This document shows, one piece after another, positions 1 to 8,676 of a stretch of DNA of 64,000 bases. The DNA lies in assembly GCA_944372795.1 (NCBI GenBank), contig CALWAF010000001.1, positions 128,390 through 192,389 on the forward strand, in the 5' to 3' direction. Below the pieces are notes generated by a model. The model was given only the letters and a program-made list of their open reading frames with translations, searched no databases and had not been told where the DNA came from. Source of the DNA: an uncultured Clostridia bacterium. GTDB taxonomy: Bacteria; Bacillota; Clostridia; Christensenellales; CAG-917. Each line of letters starts with the position of its first letter. Position 1 is the stretch's first letter. The translations under genes were made by a program, and so were the position numbers.

Positions 1-618
1 CTGAAATCCCAGCCCCAGCGCCTCGGCATATCCGAGGACGGCGTCGCGCTGCGCGGCGTCCGCACCCGCGACTATGGCGCCCGAAAGAAACGCGGCTTTG
101 AAGAGAGCGCCCGTCTTCAAGGCGTACATCCCCCTGAACTCCTCTTCGGTGCGCATCCCCGCAAGGTCGAGCACCTGACCTCGCACCATGTCTTCGGCGG
201 CTTTGGTCATGACCTGCGCAGCCGCGGCGTAGCCTCCGCCGAACTGCACCGTGCCAGACGCCAGCACTCCTGCGGCACGGCTCAAAAGAGCGTCGCCAGC
301 GAGTATGCCCGTTGCCTCGCCGAACTTCTTGTGCACGGTGAGTCGTCCTCTGCGGTAGTCGTCGTTGTCCATGGCGGGAAGGTCGTCGTGGACGAGGGAG
401 TAGCTGTGGATGAGCTCGATGGCGCAGGCGAGGCTCAACACCTCGTCCACGGGAGGCGCGGGCGAAACGGAGGACGCCCCCAGCCACACGCCCACGGGAC
501 GCACGCGCTTTCCGCCGCCGAAACAGGCGTAACGCAGAACGTCGTCGAACTCGCTCTCCCCGTCGAAGAGAGTGGCGAAGCACTTCTCGAAAAGCTCTAC
601 GAATCCCGTCCGCGTCAT
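1..618 (-). CDS. ispA: Polyprenyl (farnesyl/geranyl) diphosphate synthase, 3' end cut by window edge
   Basis: Trans-prenyltransferase that condenses IPP with allylic diphosphates to make isoprenoid precursors in the cytosol. The 206 visible residues hold the first aspartate-rich motif, DDLPAMD at residues 78-84, preceded by the GGGKRVRP segment near residue 34; both are hallmarks of the IspA/GGPPS family. The second aspartate-rich motif lies outside the window. The ATG overlaps the xseB stop as ATGA, so the gene is translationally coupled as the last visible gene of the asp23-nusB-xseA-xseB operon. The xseB-ispA adjacency is common in Firmicutes. Chain length specificity cannot be judged from this part. 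Confidence 0.93.
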   Translation of the reverse strand, partial: MTRTGFVELFEKCFATLFDGESEFDDVLRYACFGGGKRVRPVGVWLGASSVSPAPPVDEVLSLACAIELIHSYSLVHDDLPAMDNDDYRRGRLTVHKKFGEATGILAGDALLSRAAGVLASGTVQFGGGYAAAAQVMTKAAEDMVRGQVLDLAGMRTEEEFRGMYALKTGALFKAAFLSGAIVAGADAAQRDAVLGYAEALGLGFQ

Positions 619-842
619 TTTTCGAGGTCGAACTCTTCGGTGATCTTATTAAGATCGTCCGTGAGCAGGGCGAGCTTGCCCTTCTCCGCTTTCAGCTCTT
701 CGAGGCAGACCTTGGTGAGCGCGATGCCCTTCTCGAAGGCGGCGATCGCCTGATCGAGGGGAAGATCGCTCTCCAGCTTCTGCACGAGAGCGGTGAGCTC
801 GGCAAGATTGTCTTCGAACTTATTGTTTTTGTTTTCAGCCAT
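615..842 (-). CDS. xseB: Exodeoxyribonuclease VII small subunit
   Basis: Small subunit of ExoVII, which with XseA degrades single-stranded DNA. The 75-aa product starts MAENKNNKFEDNLAEL and has the short helical-hairpin character of the family (usual length 60-80). A longer frame reaches an ATG at 929 that overlaps the xseA stop, but the ATG at 842 has GGAGG five bases upstream, and the extra N-terminal residues do not resemble the family. The start at 842 is therefore preferred. It sits between xseA and ispA, as in many Firmicutes. Confidence 0.93.
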   Translation of the reverse strand: MAENKNNKFEDNLAELTALVQKLESDLPLDQAIAAFEKGIALTKVCLEELKAEKGKLALLTDDLNKITEEFDLEK

Positions 843-925
843 GAAGCCTCCGTATATACGCCCGCCGCGTGATGACGGCTGCGCTCCCCGCCGTGGCGAC
901 ATCACCGCACGCGGCAGCATATCAT

Positions 926-2131
926 TCATTCTCCGTCCGGGTGCACCTCGGCGACCGATGCGGCAAAAGTGCCGTCCGCACCCCGCGCCGTCACCCTGTC
1001 GCCTACGGCGAGGCTGCGCACCGAGGTCACGCTCTTTCCCGCCGCCTGCACATTGAAATAACCTCGGGACAGCACCTTCAACGGGCTCAACGCGTCCAGC
1101 TTGCCCGCAAGCGTGTTGATGAGTCCTTCCGCGCCCAGCACTTTGCGTTCCGTGCCCGCCGCGAGCCGCGAAGCGAGCGCGCGCACGCGCTGTTCCCTTG
1201 CGGTGTGGAACGCCGCCATACGCCTGCCTAGGCTGTCCCCAGCAAAACGCAGTTTCGACGTCTTACGCTCGAACATCCGTCCCGTGGACCTTTTCAGGCT
1301 CTCGGCGCGGCTCTTCACCTCGTCAACCAGAGCGTAGTAGTCATATGCGACCAACTCCGCCGCGGCGGTGGGCGTCGCTGCCCTCGCGTCGGCGACGAAG
1401 TCTACCAGCGAAAAGTCCGTCTCGTGACCGACTGCGGACACCACGGGCGTCTTCATCGCGAACACGGCACGCACGAGTTCCTCGTCATAGAACGGCGCAA
1501 GATCCTCCAATGATCCGCCGCCCCTCGCGATGATCACGACGTCGTAACCCAGCCTGTCCACGCGGGCGAGCACTCCCGCGATCTCGTGCGCGGCTCCCTC
1601 GCCCTGCACCCTGACGTCACGCACGACGATGTCGATGACGGGGTTCTTGCGCCTGACCGTGGTGACGATGTCGCGTATGACCGCGCCCGTGCGCGAGGTG
1701 ACCACCAGCACCGTCCGCGGGAACTTGGGGATGGGCACCTTATACTTCTCGTCGAAGAGCCCCTCCGCCTGCAGCTTGGCTTTCATCCGCTCGAACTCGA
1801 GCGCGAGCAGACCTTTGCCTGCGGGAGTGATGTCCGAAGCTGCGAAGGTGAGCCTGCCGCCCTGCGTCCAGAAATTGACGCTGCCGCGCAGCACCACGCT
1901 CTCCCCGTCCTTGGGGATATAGCTGCCCGCGCAACGGAACCTGACGCACGAGATTTGTGAGTCCTTATCTTTCAGGGTAAAATAAAAATGCGCGCCGCTG
2001 ACTCTGCCTCCGCTCACTTCCCCGAAGACTTCCATCCCGCGGACGAGGGAGGCGTCAAGACACGCCTTGATGCTCGCATTCAGTTCGGTGACCGAAAGAG
2101 CTTTTTCCGAAACAATGTTTCCACCGATCAT
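926..2131 (-). CDS. xseA: Exodeoxyribonuclease VII large subunit
   Basis: Catalytic subunit of ExoVII (bidirectional ssDNA exonuclease). An N-terminal OB-fold covers about residues 12-105. The catalytic domain follows, with the family motif RGGGSLEDL at 203-211 and GHETDF at 235-240, then a long helical arm of about residues 265-345. The length of 401 aa is within the family range. It begins 10 bases after nusB stops and is followed by xseB. The start ATG has only a weak upstream GGA signal, as expected for coupling within an operon. Confidence 0.97.
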   Translation of the reverse strand: MIGGNIVSEKALSVTELNASIKACLDASLVRGMEVFGEVSGGRVSGAHFYFTLKDKDSQISCVRFRCAGSYIPKDGESVVLRGSVNFWTQGGRLTFAASDITPAGKGLLALEFERMKAKLQAEGLFDEKYKVPIPKFPRTVLVVTSRTGAVIRDIVTTVRRKNPVIDIVVRDVRVQGEGAAHEIAGVLARVDRLGYDVVIIARGGGSLEDLAPFYDEELVRAVFAMKTPVVSAVGHETDFSLVDFVADARAATPTAAAELVAYDYYALVDEVKSRAESLKRSTGRMFERKTSKLRFAGDSLGRRMAAFHTAREQRVRALASRLAAGTERKVLGAEGLINTLAGKLDALSPLKVLSRGYFNVQAAGKSVTSVRSLAVGDRVTARGADGTFAASVAEVHPDGE

Positions 2132-2140
2132 TTTGATGAC

Positions 2141-2566
2141 TTAAACGTCCTTTTTTGCCGAATCATCGGACGCGGGATCGCGGCGGACGAACTTGGCGAG
2201 CACGCCGTTGACGAAGCCGCCCGACTTCTCCGTGCCGTACTTTTTGGCAAGATCCACCGCCTCGTTGACCACCACTTTCGCCGGGGTGTCCCCCCTCTCC
2301 AGCTCATACAGCGCGATGAGCAGCACCACCATATCCGGGCGGTAAAGCCTGTCCACGGTGAAACGCTCCAGACGGGAACCCAACTTGGCTTTGAGGCGAT
2401 CCATGCCGGAGATGACGCCGTAGTAACACTCGCGGATGTATTCCCTGTCCTCATCGGTGAGGTCCGCGTCGGTGAGGAAAAGCTCCAGCGTATCGTCGTT
2501 CACGCCGTCATAGAAGGTGTACTCGAACACCAGCTTGAAGACATATTCTCTGCTTACTCTTCTCAT
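2141..2566 (-). CDS. nusB: Transcription antitermination factor NusB
   Basis: RNA-binding antitermination factor that works with NusE (S10) on boxA of rRNA operons. The 141 aa begin MRRVSREYVFKLVFEY and contain the conserved helical core with the family-typical VVVNEAVDLAKKYG and FVNGVLAKF segments near residues 97-127. The start overlaps the stop of the upstream Asp23 gene by four bases (ATGA). The asp23-nusB-xseA order is characteristic of Clostridia and Bacilli. Confidence 0.95.
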   Translation of the reverse strand: MRRVSREYVFKLVFEYTFYDGVNDDTLELFLTDADLTDEDREYIRECYYGVISGMDRLKAKLGSRLERFTVDRLYRPDMVVLLIALYELERGDTPAKVVVNEAVDLAKKYGTEKSGGFVNGVLAKFVRRDPASDDSAKKDV

Positions 2567-2907
2567 GTATCGCTCTGGGCGGGAAAGATGACGCTCATGA
2601 CCTGCACGTTGACACTGTGCACGCGGAAGCGCGTCGCGCCCTCGATCTCCTCTTTGACTCTCTGCTGCACCGCCGCCACAGCCTCGGGCACGCGGCAGGG
2701 AAAACTTACATTGACGAAAATGTCCACCGCCACCTTCTCGTTGGGAAGGAAGTAGACCGACACTCCGCCGCCGCGTATGGCGCGCTTGGAGGCGTCGCGG
2801 GAGCGCAGCACTTCCACGCCCTCCACCTCCGCCGCCGCATCGGACGCGAGCGACATGATGACGTCGGAAAACACCGACAGATTTTTGGCATTCATTTCCT
2901 TTGGCAT
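2563..2907 (-). CDS. Asp23/Gls24 family envelope stress response protein
   Basis: Small protein (114 aa) of the Asp23/Gls24 family, first gene of the nusB-xse operon. The central GGVSVYF segment and the VAVDIFVNVSFPCRVPEA stretch match the family's beta-alpha core. Members are linked to envelope homeostasis in Firmicutes, but no biochemical activity is established. An AAAGGTG ribosome-binding sequence precedes the ATG and a sigma-A promoter lies 18-46 bases upstream. No membrane anchor is visible. Confidence 0.9.
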   Translation of the reverse strand: MPKEMNAKNLSVFSDVIMSLASDAAAEVEGVEVLRSRDASKRAIRGGGVSVYFLPNEKVAVDIFVNVSFPCRVPEAVAAVQQRVKEEIEGATRFRVHSVNVQVMSVIFPAQSDT

Positions 2908-2924
2908 ATCACACCTTTCGGCTG

Positions 2925-2953
2925 ATTATATCACATATCGCCCGCCCGCGCAA
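2925..2953 (-). promoter_or_regulatory. Sigma-A promoter of the asp23-nusB-xseAB-ispA operon
   Basis: Read on the minus strand: -35 TTGCGC, a 17-bp spacer, -10 TATAAT. The -10 ends 18 bases before the start codon of the Asp23-family gene, leaving a short leader with its AAAGGTG site. Confidence 0.72.
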
Positions 2954-3063
2954 GCTACGCACGCAACAAAAAGCGGGCGCGCGAGCAAACTCCCCTCCGC
3001 CCGCACGAGGCGTGAGAATAAATCGACTCACTTCTCCCGCGCGTCGGAGTGTCTGCGTGCATA

Positions 3064-3091
3064 CAAAAAAAGGGCACGCCTCGCGTGCCCC
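3064..3091 (-). terminator. Rho-independent terminator after the aldo/keto reductase
   Basis: Minus-strand hairpin GGGGCACGCG/CGTGCCC followed by seven Ts, about 30 bases beyond the aldo/keto reductase stop codon. It ends the CMD-AKR unit. Confidence 0.85.
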
Positions 3092-3123
3092 GTACCGAAC
3101 ATATCGTCGGTTGAACGCAAACA

Positions 3124-4086
3124 TCAGACCGCACCGACGATCTTGTGCGGGACGTAGTACTCATCAATGGCGGCAATATCCTCGTCGGAGAGTTTGAGGT
3201 CAAACGCGCACACCGCGTCGTCGAGATACTTCGCCTTCGTGGCTCCGATGACGGGAGACGCCACGCCCTTTGCAAAATGCCACGCGAAGGTCACTTGCGA
3301 CATCGTCGCGGAGTGCTTTTCCGCGACATCGTGTATGCGTGCGGCAATGGCTTTATCCTGCTCCTCGGTGGAGTCATACTTTCCGTGCGCGACCTTATCC
3401 GTCCTGCTGCGCATGGTGTCCGCCTCCCAATTCGGCCTCGCCGCCCTGCCCGCGGCAAGAGGGCTGTACGGCGTGAGAGCGACGTTCATCTGTTTGCAGA
3501 TAGGGATGAGTTCCCTCTCGTCCTCGCGGTAGAGCGGATTGTAATGGTTCTGCATGGATACGAAAGGCGTCCAACCGTTGTCGCGTGCGGCGATCTGCAT
3601 ATTATAAAACTGATAGCCGTACATGGCGGAAGCACCGAGCGCGCGCACTTTGCCTTCCTTCACCAGCTCGTCCAGCGTCTGCATCGTCTCCTCGATGGGG
3701 GTATCGTAGTCGAAGCGATGGATGATGTAAAGGTCGAGGTAGTCCGTGTCGAGCCTCTTCAGGGTGCCTTCTATCTCGCGGCGGATCGCTTCGCGGGAAA
3801 GGTGTCCCTCGTTGAAATAGACCTTTGAGGCAAGCACCACTTTATCCCTTGCGACATTGCGCTTTATCGCTCTGCCGAGATACTCTTCGCTCGTACCCGC
3901 CGAATAACAGTTGGCGGTGTCGAAAAAATTGATGCCGAGATCGAGCGCGTGTTTTATGATGGTCTCGCTCGCGTCGGGATCGAGCGTCCACGCGTGCATA
4001 TTGCTTGCAGGATCGCCGAAACTCATACAGCCGAGGCAGAACCTCGACACTTTGATTCCGCTGTTTCCAAGTTGCGTATATTCCAT
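3124..4086 (-). CDS. Aldo/keto reductase
   Basis: NAD(P)H-dependent oxidoreductase of 320 aa with the (beta/alpha)8 fold of the AKR superfamily. The catalytic tetrad is visible: Asp56 and Tyr61 in FFDTANCYS, Lys88 in VLASKVYF, His123 in YIIHRFDY. The C-terminal SPVIGATK segment binds the cofactor phosphate in this family. AAGGAGG lies five bases before the ATG. The gene is the second of a two-gene unit after a carboxymuconolactone-decarboxylase-like gene, with a 111-base gap holding no other gene. The substrate is unknown; the pairing suggests detoxification of reactive carbonyls or quinones. Confidence 0.95.
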   Translation of the reverse strand: MEYTQLGNSGIKVSRFCLGCMSFGDPASNMHAWTLDPDASETIIKHALDLGINFFDTANCYSAGTSEEYLGRAIKRNVARDKVVLASKVYFNEGHLSREAIRREIEGTLKRLDTDYLDLYIIHRFDYDTPIEETMQTLDELVKEGKVRALGASAMYGYQFYNMQIAARDNGWTPFVSMQNHYNPLYREDERELIPICKQMNVALTPYSPLAAGRAARPNWEADTMRSRTDKVAHGKYDSTEEQDKAIAARIHDVAEKHSATMSQVTFAWHFAKGVASPVIGATKAKYLDDAVCAFDLKLSDEDIAAIDEYYVPHKIVGAV

Positions 4087-4197
4087 GTTAAACCTCCTTT
4101 TTCGGCTTATAAAACCATGTTTTGCGCGATCGGCTTACCTTTCTCTCGCTGCGCTCTCATCGTCGCCGACGGGCTCGACGCACTTCGTGAGCCGCCT

Positions 4198-4962
4198 TCA
4201 CTGCTGTCTTCGGTCGAGGATCTCCTTTGCACGGTTCAATGCGTTGAAGAGACGAGGGACGCCCATATACGGCATGGCGTGGGCGAGCGCGCAAACTATC
4301 TCTTCCGCGGTGTTCCCCGCCTTCAATGCGCCCTCGACATGGGAGCGCACCTGAACCTCCGCCCCGCCCATCGCCGCAAGAATGACGACGGTCAGAAGTT
4401 CGCGCGTCTTGCCGTCCAAACCCTTGCGCGTCATAAAGTCGGAAAAACAAAGTTCGGTGAGCCAGCGCGGCACCGCCTCGGCAAATTCCCCGGGCAGCCA
4501 CGCATATCTGTCTTTGATCTCGGTGCCGTAGAGGGCTTCTTGCAGGGCAAGCCCCTTCTTAACGCGGTCCTCTTCCGTCACGGTCGCCGCGTCGGGAAGA
4601 GGGAGAGAGATGCCCCGCTCCGAAAAGACTTCGTTCATCGCCGCGATGGCGTTAAGGGTCTTGGGAAATCCGACGAAGGGCGCGCACTGATAGACCGCCT
4701 CACGGATCTCTTCGGGAGTGCATCCGACGTTGAGGCTTGCCCCGACGTGCGCTTTTAATTGCGGCAGCGTCTGATTGACGACGAGCACCGTGACCGTGAT
4801 CAGCTCGCGCATCTTGTCGTCGAGCGAACCCGTATAGCTCACTTCGCCGAAGATGAAACGCTGCAATATGCGCATGAATCCGGGGTCACTGCCCTCGTTC
4901 ACGGTCGGCTTGCCGCCGAAGAGCTCGGCGAACTTTTTCTCGCATCTTTCCACTCTGTCCAT
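4198..4962 (-). CDS. Carboxymuconolactone decarboxylase (AhpD-like) family protein, two tandem CMD domains
   Basis: Protein of 254 aa built from two CMD helical repeats: about residues 30-115 (with REAVYQCAPFVGFPKTLNA) and 150-245 (with EEIVCALAHAMPYMGVPRL). Neither repeat has the AhpD CxxC pair; the cysteines are single, so peroxidase activity of the AhpD type is not supported. The start at 4962 has GGAGG upstream; an upstream in-frame ATG at 5037 would place the promoter inside the gene and is rejected. It is transcribed with the downstream aldo/keto reductase from a MerR-type promoter, so induction by a small molecule or oxidative or carbonyl stress is plausible. Confidence 0.9.
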   Translation of the reverse strand: MDRVERCEKKFAELFGGKPTVNEGSDPGFMRILQRFIFGEVSYTGSLDDKMRELITVTVLVVNQTLPQLKAHVGASLNVGCTPEEIREAVYQCAPFVGFPKTLNAIAAMNEVFSERGISLPLPDAATVTEEDRVKKGLALQEALYGTEIKDRYAWLPGEFAEAVPRWLTELCFSDFMTRKGLDGKTRELLTVVILAAMGGAEVQVRSHVEGALKAGNTAEEIVCALAHAMPYMGVPRLFNALNRAKEILDRRQQ

Positions 4963-5006
4963 ACATCCTCCGTATGCGCGGGAAGCTCTCCGCACCCTTA
5001 CCGACC

Positions 5007-5037
5007 ATATTATGCTCCTATTCTGACACCGTGTCAA
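5007..5037 (-). promoter_or_regulatory. MerR-type promoter with long spacer and 13-bp dyad, upstream of the CMD/AKR pair
   Basis: On the minus strand -35 TTGACA (5032-5037) and -10 TAATAT (5007-5012) are separated by 19 bp instead of 17. The palindrome TGACACGGTGTCA (5024-5036) overlaps the -35 and the start of the spacer. An over-long spacer with a dyad is the signature of promoters activated by MerR-family regulators. No merR gene lies in the window, so the regulator is inferred to be elsewhere. Confidence 0.6.
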
Positions 5038-5153
5038 TATAAATTTTCGCTTTTTTCGAATTCACCCGACGCATGACGCCGCCTATGGGGGCAAAGCAGG
5101 CCTGCGCGCCCTCCCCCCCCCCAGCAATTTGAGAAAACTCACTTTTTTGAACA

Positions 5154-5206
5154 TTGGGGACGTGTTTATTTTGTTCAATTTTTGAACAAAACAAGCCCGT
5201 CCCCAA
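5154..5206. repeat. 53-nt imperfect inverted repeat with GGGGACG ends
   Basis: Ends TTGGGGACG and CCGTCCCCAA flank an inner palindrome TTTTGTTCAA/TTGAACAAAA. It lies in the 348-base gap between the divergent CMD and ABC transporter promoters. The gap also holds two C-runs (around 5109-5122 and 5264-5277) and no ORF. Elements with GGGGACG ends are dispersed through many clostridial genomes; a second structure with similar ends occurs at 55815-55917. Confidence 0.75.
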
Positions 5207-5308
5207 GTGTAAAGTGCTGTCGTAAGTGCATAAAAATCGGACAAAACGCGCTAATATGATGGCTCCCCCTCCCCCCGAGAAAAACGACACAAACCTCTCA
5301 TCCGTCTC

Positions 5309-5337
5309 TTGAAAACGACCGAAAGATTAGTTATAAT
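5309..5337 (+). promoter_or_regulatory. Sigma-A promoter of the ABC transporter operon
   Basis: TTGAAA, a 17-bp spacer and a perfect TATAAT on the plus strand, 48 bases before the ATPase start codon; GGGGGAG acts as the ribosome-binding site. Confidence 0.85.
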
Positions 5338-5385
5338 TTATCTATAAAAGATATTGCCGCGTTTTCGGCGCTCGGGGGAGATAAT

Positions 5386-6063
5386 ATGACAGCTATCCAT
5401 GCCGTCGGCATAACGCACACCTACAACGGAAAAGACATCATCCTGAACGGCATCGACCTCGATGTCGAAAAGGGAGAATTCCTCTCCATCCTCGGAGCTT
5501 CGGGGAGCGGCAAGACCACCCTGCTCTCCGTCATCGGCGGCATCGAGACGCCCACATCCGGGCACGTGTACATCGACGGAGAGGACATCTCCGCCGCCAA
5601 GGAAAAGCGCAGGGCGATCCTGCGTCGCACGAAGATCGGCTTCGTTTTTCAATTTTTCAATCTCGCGCCCTATCTCAACGTGGAACAGAACATCCTCGTC
5701 CCCGTGCTTCTGAACGGCAAGGGCAAAAAGTCGGTGGAGAAGGAGCTGGACGCTCTGCTCTCATTTGTCGGTCTTGAGGACAAGCGCACCGCGATGCCCG
5801 GCAAACTTTCGGGCGGCGAGCAGCAGCGCGTGGCGATCGCGCGCGGGCTCATCTTCCACCCGGACATCATCCTTCTGGACGAGCCGACGGGCAACCTCGA
5901 CTCCGCCAATTCCGAGGGGATCATGCAGCTTCTGAAGCGCGTCAATTCCGAGTTCGGCACCACGGTCATCCAAGTCACGCACAACGAACACAACGCCGAA
6001 TACGGCTCCCGCATCATCCGCATCCGCGACGGCAAGATCGTGGACGAGACCGAAAACCTCTAA
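5386..6063 (+). CDS. ABC transporter ATP-binding protein, LolD/MacB type
   Basis: ATPase subunit (225 aa) of a type VII (MacB/FtsX-like) ABC system. Walker A GASGSGKT near residue 37, Q-loop FQFF near 89, signature LSGGEQQR near 142, and Walker B ILLDEPTGNLDS near 161 are intact, followed by the H-loop VTHN. It is followed within seven bases by the first of two FtsX-type permeases, so the three genes form one exporter operon. In Firmicutes such modules export or sense antimicrobial peptides or act on lipids; no histidine-kinase/response-regulator pair is next to it to suggest bacitracin-type sensing. Confidence 0.97.
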   Translation: MTAIHAVGITHTYNGKDIILNGIDLDVEKGEFLSILGASGSGKTTLLSVIGGIETPTSGHVYIDGEDISAAKEKRRAILRRTKIGFVFQFFNLAPYLNVEQNILVPVLLNGKGKKSVEKELDALLSFVGLEDKRTAMPGKLSGGEQQRVAIARGLIFHPDIILLDEPTGNLDSANSEGIMQLLKRVNSEFGTTVIQVTHNEHNAEYGSRIIRIRDGKIVDETENL

Positions 6064-6069
6064 TCATCC

Positions 6070-8619
6070 GTGAACATACTCCTGCGACACACCTTATCCA
6101 GCATCACGCGCAACCCCGTGCAATCCGTCATCGTGGTGGTGTCCACCGCGATGATAACGGCGTGCGTGCTGCTCTGTCTTTGCGTGTCGTCGCTGTTCGA
6201 GTTCACCACACGGCTTTGGGCAGACCACCTCTACGGCGGGTCGCAGATGATCGTCAACACTTCCCCGCAGCACCAAGACGAAGTCAGGGAATGGCTTGAG
6301 GCGCACGACGACGTCGCAGCTTACATCATGACATACGACGTTTCCGCCACCGTCATGAGCGAAGACGCCACCGTCCGCGCTTTCGGCAGCGCCAACGAAT
6401 TCGGTGCCCTCGACACCTACGACCGCCTCATATCCGCCGTCGTTCTGGACCGCACCGAAAACACCACTTCCCTCCCCTCCGCGCACATATCGGCGGACTT
6501 TGCCGAGGTGCTGGGACTTTCTGTGGGAGACACCTTCACCGTGAAAGGAAACGGCGAATTCTTCGTGGAAGCGGTGTGCGCCGCAACCTCCCGCTATTAC
6601 AGCAATCCCCTGCCCGCCTATGCCTACGAGACGGACGGACTCCCTAGCGTCACCGCCCGCTTCTCCGTATGGTTCACCGACGCGGAGGCAGCGCTGAAAG
6701 AGGACAACGCCACCATCGCCACCTACCGCGAGGAACTGTGCGCCATCACACAGGATAAAAGCAGCGTCAACACCGCCATCGCCTCAAACCTTGCCGAAGC
6801 GGACGCTTCCGTCGAAGGCAGCATGCGCCTTATGAACATCGCGGCATCCATCATCTCCGTGGTGATGGCGTGTCTCCTGCTCGCTTCCTTCTCCGTCATC
6901 GTACGCGGCAGGGTGAACGAGCTCATCAAATTCAAAGCGGCGGGAGCCACTCCCGCGCAGTCTGCCTTCATCCTCATCGTTGAGGCGGCGCTCTACGCCG
7001 TCGTCGGCGGGCTGATAGGGCTGGGCATAGGCGAAGGACTCATCCTATATCTCAACGGCACCCTTCCCGCAGGCATCGAGGCTGCCATAGTCCCCAACGC
7101 GGGAGACTACTTTGCCGCCTTGGCGATAGGCGCGGCTTGCGGGCTTGCCGCCTGCGCGCTGCCTGCCGTGCGGATGAGCTTCCGCTCCATTCATCACCTT
7201 CTGGGCGGCGCCGAACGCATGACCGCACGCACCCCCGTGTGGTCCGCCGTCGTCATGACCCTGCTCACCTTCCCGTGCTGCATCGCCACTTTCTTCGTGC
7301 CCACGGAGATGCTCCTTCCCTTCGCCGTCGCATCCGTCGCGCTCTCCTTCGTGTGGTTCTTCACCGTGCTCCCCCACGTGCTCGCGCTGCTGTGCGCCGC
7401 AGCCCGCAGACTGACACGACCCGGAGCGGGCTACATCGCGGAATGCGCCTGCCCGCGTACGCAGTCGGTGTCCACATCCTTTTCCGTGCTCACGGCGCTC
7501 ATCGCCTTCATCACGCTGGGCGCGGGCATCATCGACACCGTCATCCTGACGGGCGTACCCTCGCAGACGCGCTATACAAACGACTTTGTCGCCACCGTTG
7601 TCGTGGACGGGACTGTGTCGCCGGAGGACGAGCTGGAGCGCTGTCTTGCGGTGGACGGCATCACGGACGGCGCCTTGTACAAGGAGTACTCCAACTGTTC
7701 CCTCGCCTACGCCGACGGCACGCCCATAAGCGAAAACTCCCTCATTTCCGCGGTGAATCTCATGGCGGTGCAAAAGGGCTCCGATCTGCGGTTCGCATCC
7801 GCCGCCGGCATCCCCGACGATGTGATACGCCGCTTCGACGAGCTTGTCGCGGCAGGCGGACATCCCGCCGTCATCACCTACTACACCGCCGAACGCTACG
7901 GCTTCGAGATAGGCGACAGCATCGCCGTGCTTACCAAGACCTCGGACGGCATACTGCCTCTGAACAACACCTACACCATCGTCGGCATCGACGAGACCTT
8001 GACCGCGTGGGACCAATTCATCTTCGTCTGCGACGACGACATCGCGGTGGGAGACTACGTCCTCTATTACGGCGCCGCCATCCGCCTTGATGGCGACACC
8101 ACGCGCTTTTCGGAGCTGCGCAGCGCGATAGACACCGACCGCGTCACCCTCTTCACAAACGAGGGGTACACCCCCGTCGCCTCGTCCGGCGACGACACGA
8201 CGCGCATGCTCTCCGTGTTCTCCTACATCATCTACATCATCGCCGCGCTGGGGCTCGTCAACCTCATCGTCATCACGGCGAGGGAGCGCATGAAGGAATT
8301 CGACATCTTCCGCCTTGCGGGCATGAACTCGGGCGACGCCGCGCGCTATATCTTCACCGAGACCGCCGTACTCACTCTGGGCGGAGCGGCGCTCGGTATG
8401 CTCTTTGCTTCGTTCATGGGAGCAGCCGTCCGCGGTATCGCGCAGGTGGTGGACAAATATATCCCGCTTGACCCCCTCCCCGCCTCCACCGCAGTCACCG
8501 TCGCGGTCGGGGTCGGGCTGTTTGCTCTGCTGTGGGCGCTTGCCCACCTCGCCGCCTTTGCAGGGGTGAACTCTCCCCTCCGCAGGAGGCGTGACGACAG
8601 GATGCTGCGCTCCGGTTGA
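6070..8619 (+). CDS. FtsX/MacB-family ABC transporter permease, first tandem copy
   Basis: Membrane subunit of 849 aa with a GTG start and no clear Shine-Dalgarno, consistent with coupling to the ATPase gene seven bases upstream. Layout: TM1 at about 17-40, an extracellular MacB-like domain of about 200 residues, three TM segments at about 255-370 forming the first FtsX domain, a TM cluster at about 395-490, a second extracellular domain to about 710, then a second FtsX domain with three TM segments to the C-terminus. The first 33 codons and a block around residues 273-330 are nearly identical in DNA to the downstream paralogue, while the extracellular domains have diverged. Confidence 0.93.
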   Translation: MNILLRHTLSSITRNPVQSVIVVVSTAMITACVLLCLCVSSLFEFTTRLWADHLYGGSQMIVNTSPQHQDEVREWLEAHDDVAAYIMTYDVSATVMSEDATVRAFGSANEFGALDTYDRLISAVVLDRTENTTSLPSAHISADFAEVLGLSVGDTFTVKGNGEFFVEAVCAATSRYYSNPLPAYAYETDGLPSVTARFSVWFTDAEAALKEDNATIATYREELCAITQDKSSVNTAIASNLAEADASVEGSMRLMNIAASIISVVMACLLLASFSVIVRGRVNELIKFKAAGATPAQSAFILIVEAALYAVVGGLIGLGIGEGLILYLNGTLPAGIEAAIVPNAGDYFAALAIGAACGLAACALPAVRMSFRSIHHLLGGAERMTARTPVWSAVVMTLLTFPCCIATFFVPTEMLLPFAVASVALSFVWFFTVLPHVLALLCAAARRLTRPGAGYIAECACPRTQSVSTSFSVLTALIAFITLGAGIIDTVILTGVPSQTRYTNDFVATVVVDGTVSPEDELERCLAVDGITDGALYKEYSNCSLAYADGTPISENSLISAVNLMAVQKGSDLRFASAAGIPDDVIRRFDELVAAGGHPAVITYYTAERYGFEIGDSIAVLTKTSDGILPLNNTYTIVGIDETLTAWDQFIFVCDDDIAVGDYVLYYGAAIRLDGDTTRFSELRSAIDTDRVTLFTNEGYTPVASSGDDTTRMLSVFSYIIYIIAALGLVNLIVITARERMKEFDIFRLAGMNSGDAARYIFTETAVLTLGGAALGMLFASFMGAAVRGIAQVVDKYIPLDPLPASTAVTVAVGVGLFALLWALAHLAAFAGVNSPLRRRRDDRMLRSG
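6071..6167 (+). repeat. 97-bp exact direct repeat shared by the two permease genes (second copy 8678-8774)
   Basis: The 5' coding ends of both permease genes are identical over 97 bases apart from the first base of the start codon (GTG versus ATG). A second near-identical block (6887 to about 7054 against 9488 to about 9654) covers the first FtsX domain. The rest is much more diverged, a pattern that fits gene conversion or selective sweep of blocks rather than simple recent duplication. Confidence 0.95.
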
Positions 8620-8676
8620 TAACGCACAATAAATAGTTTGCATGCACAAAACGATTAGATAAACCGCCGAAACGAT

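Noticed and set aside
615-929. Longer XseB starting at 929
   Set aside because: The 29 extra residues are Arg/Gly-rich and unlike the family; the internal ATG at 842 has a strong GGAGG.
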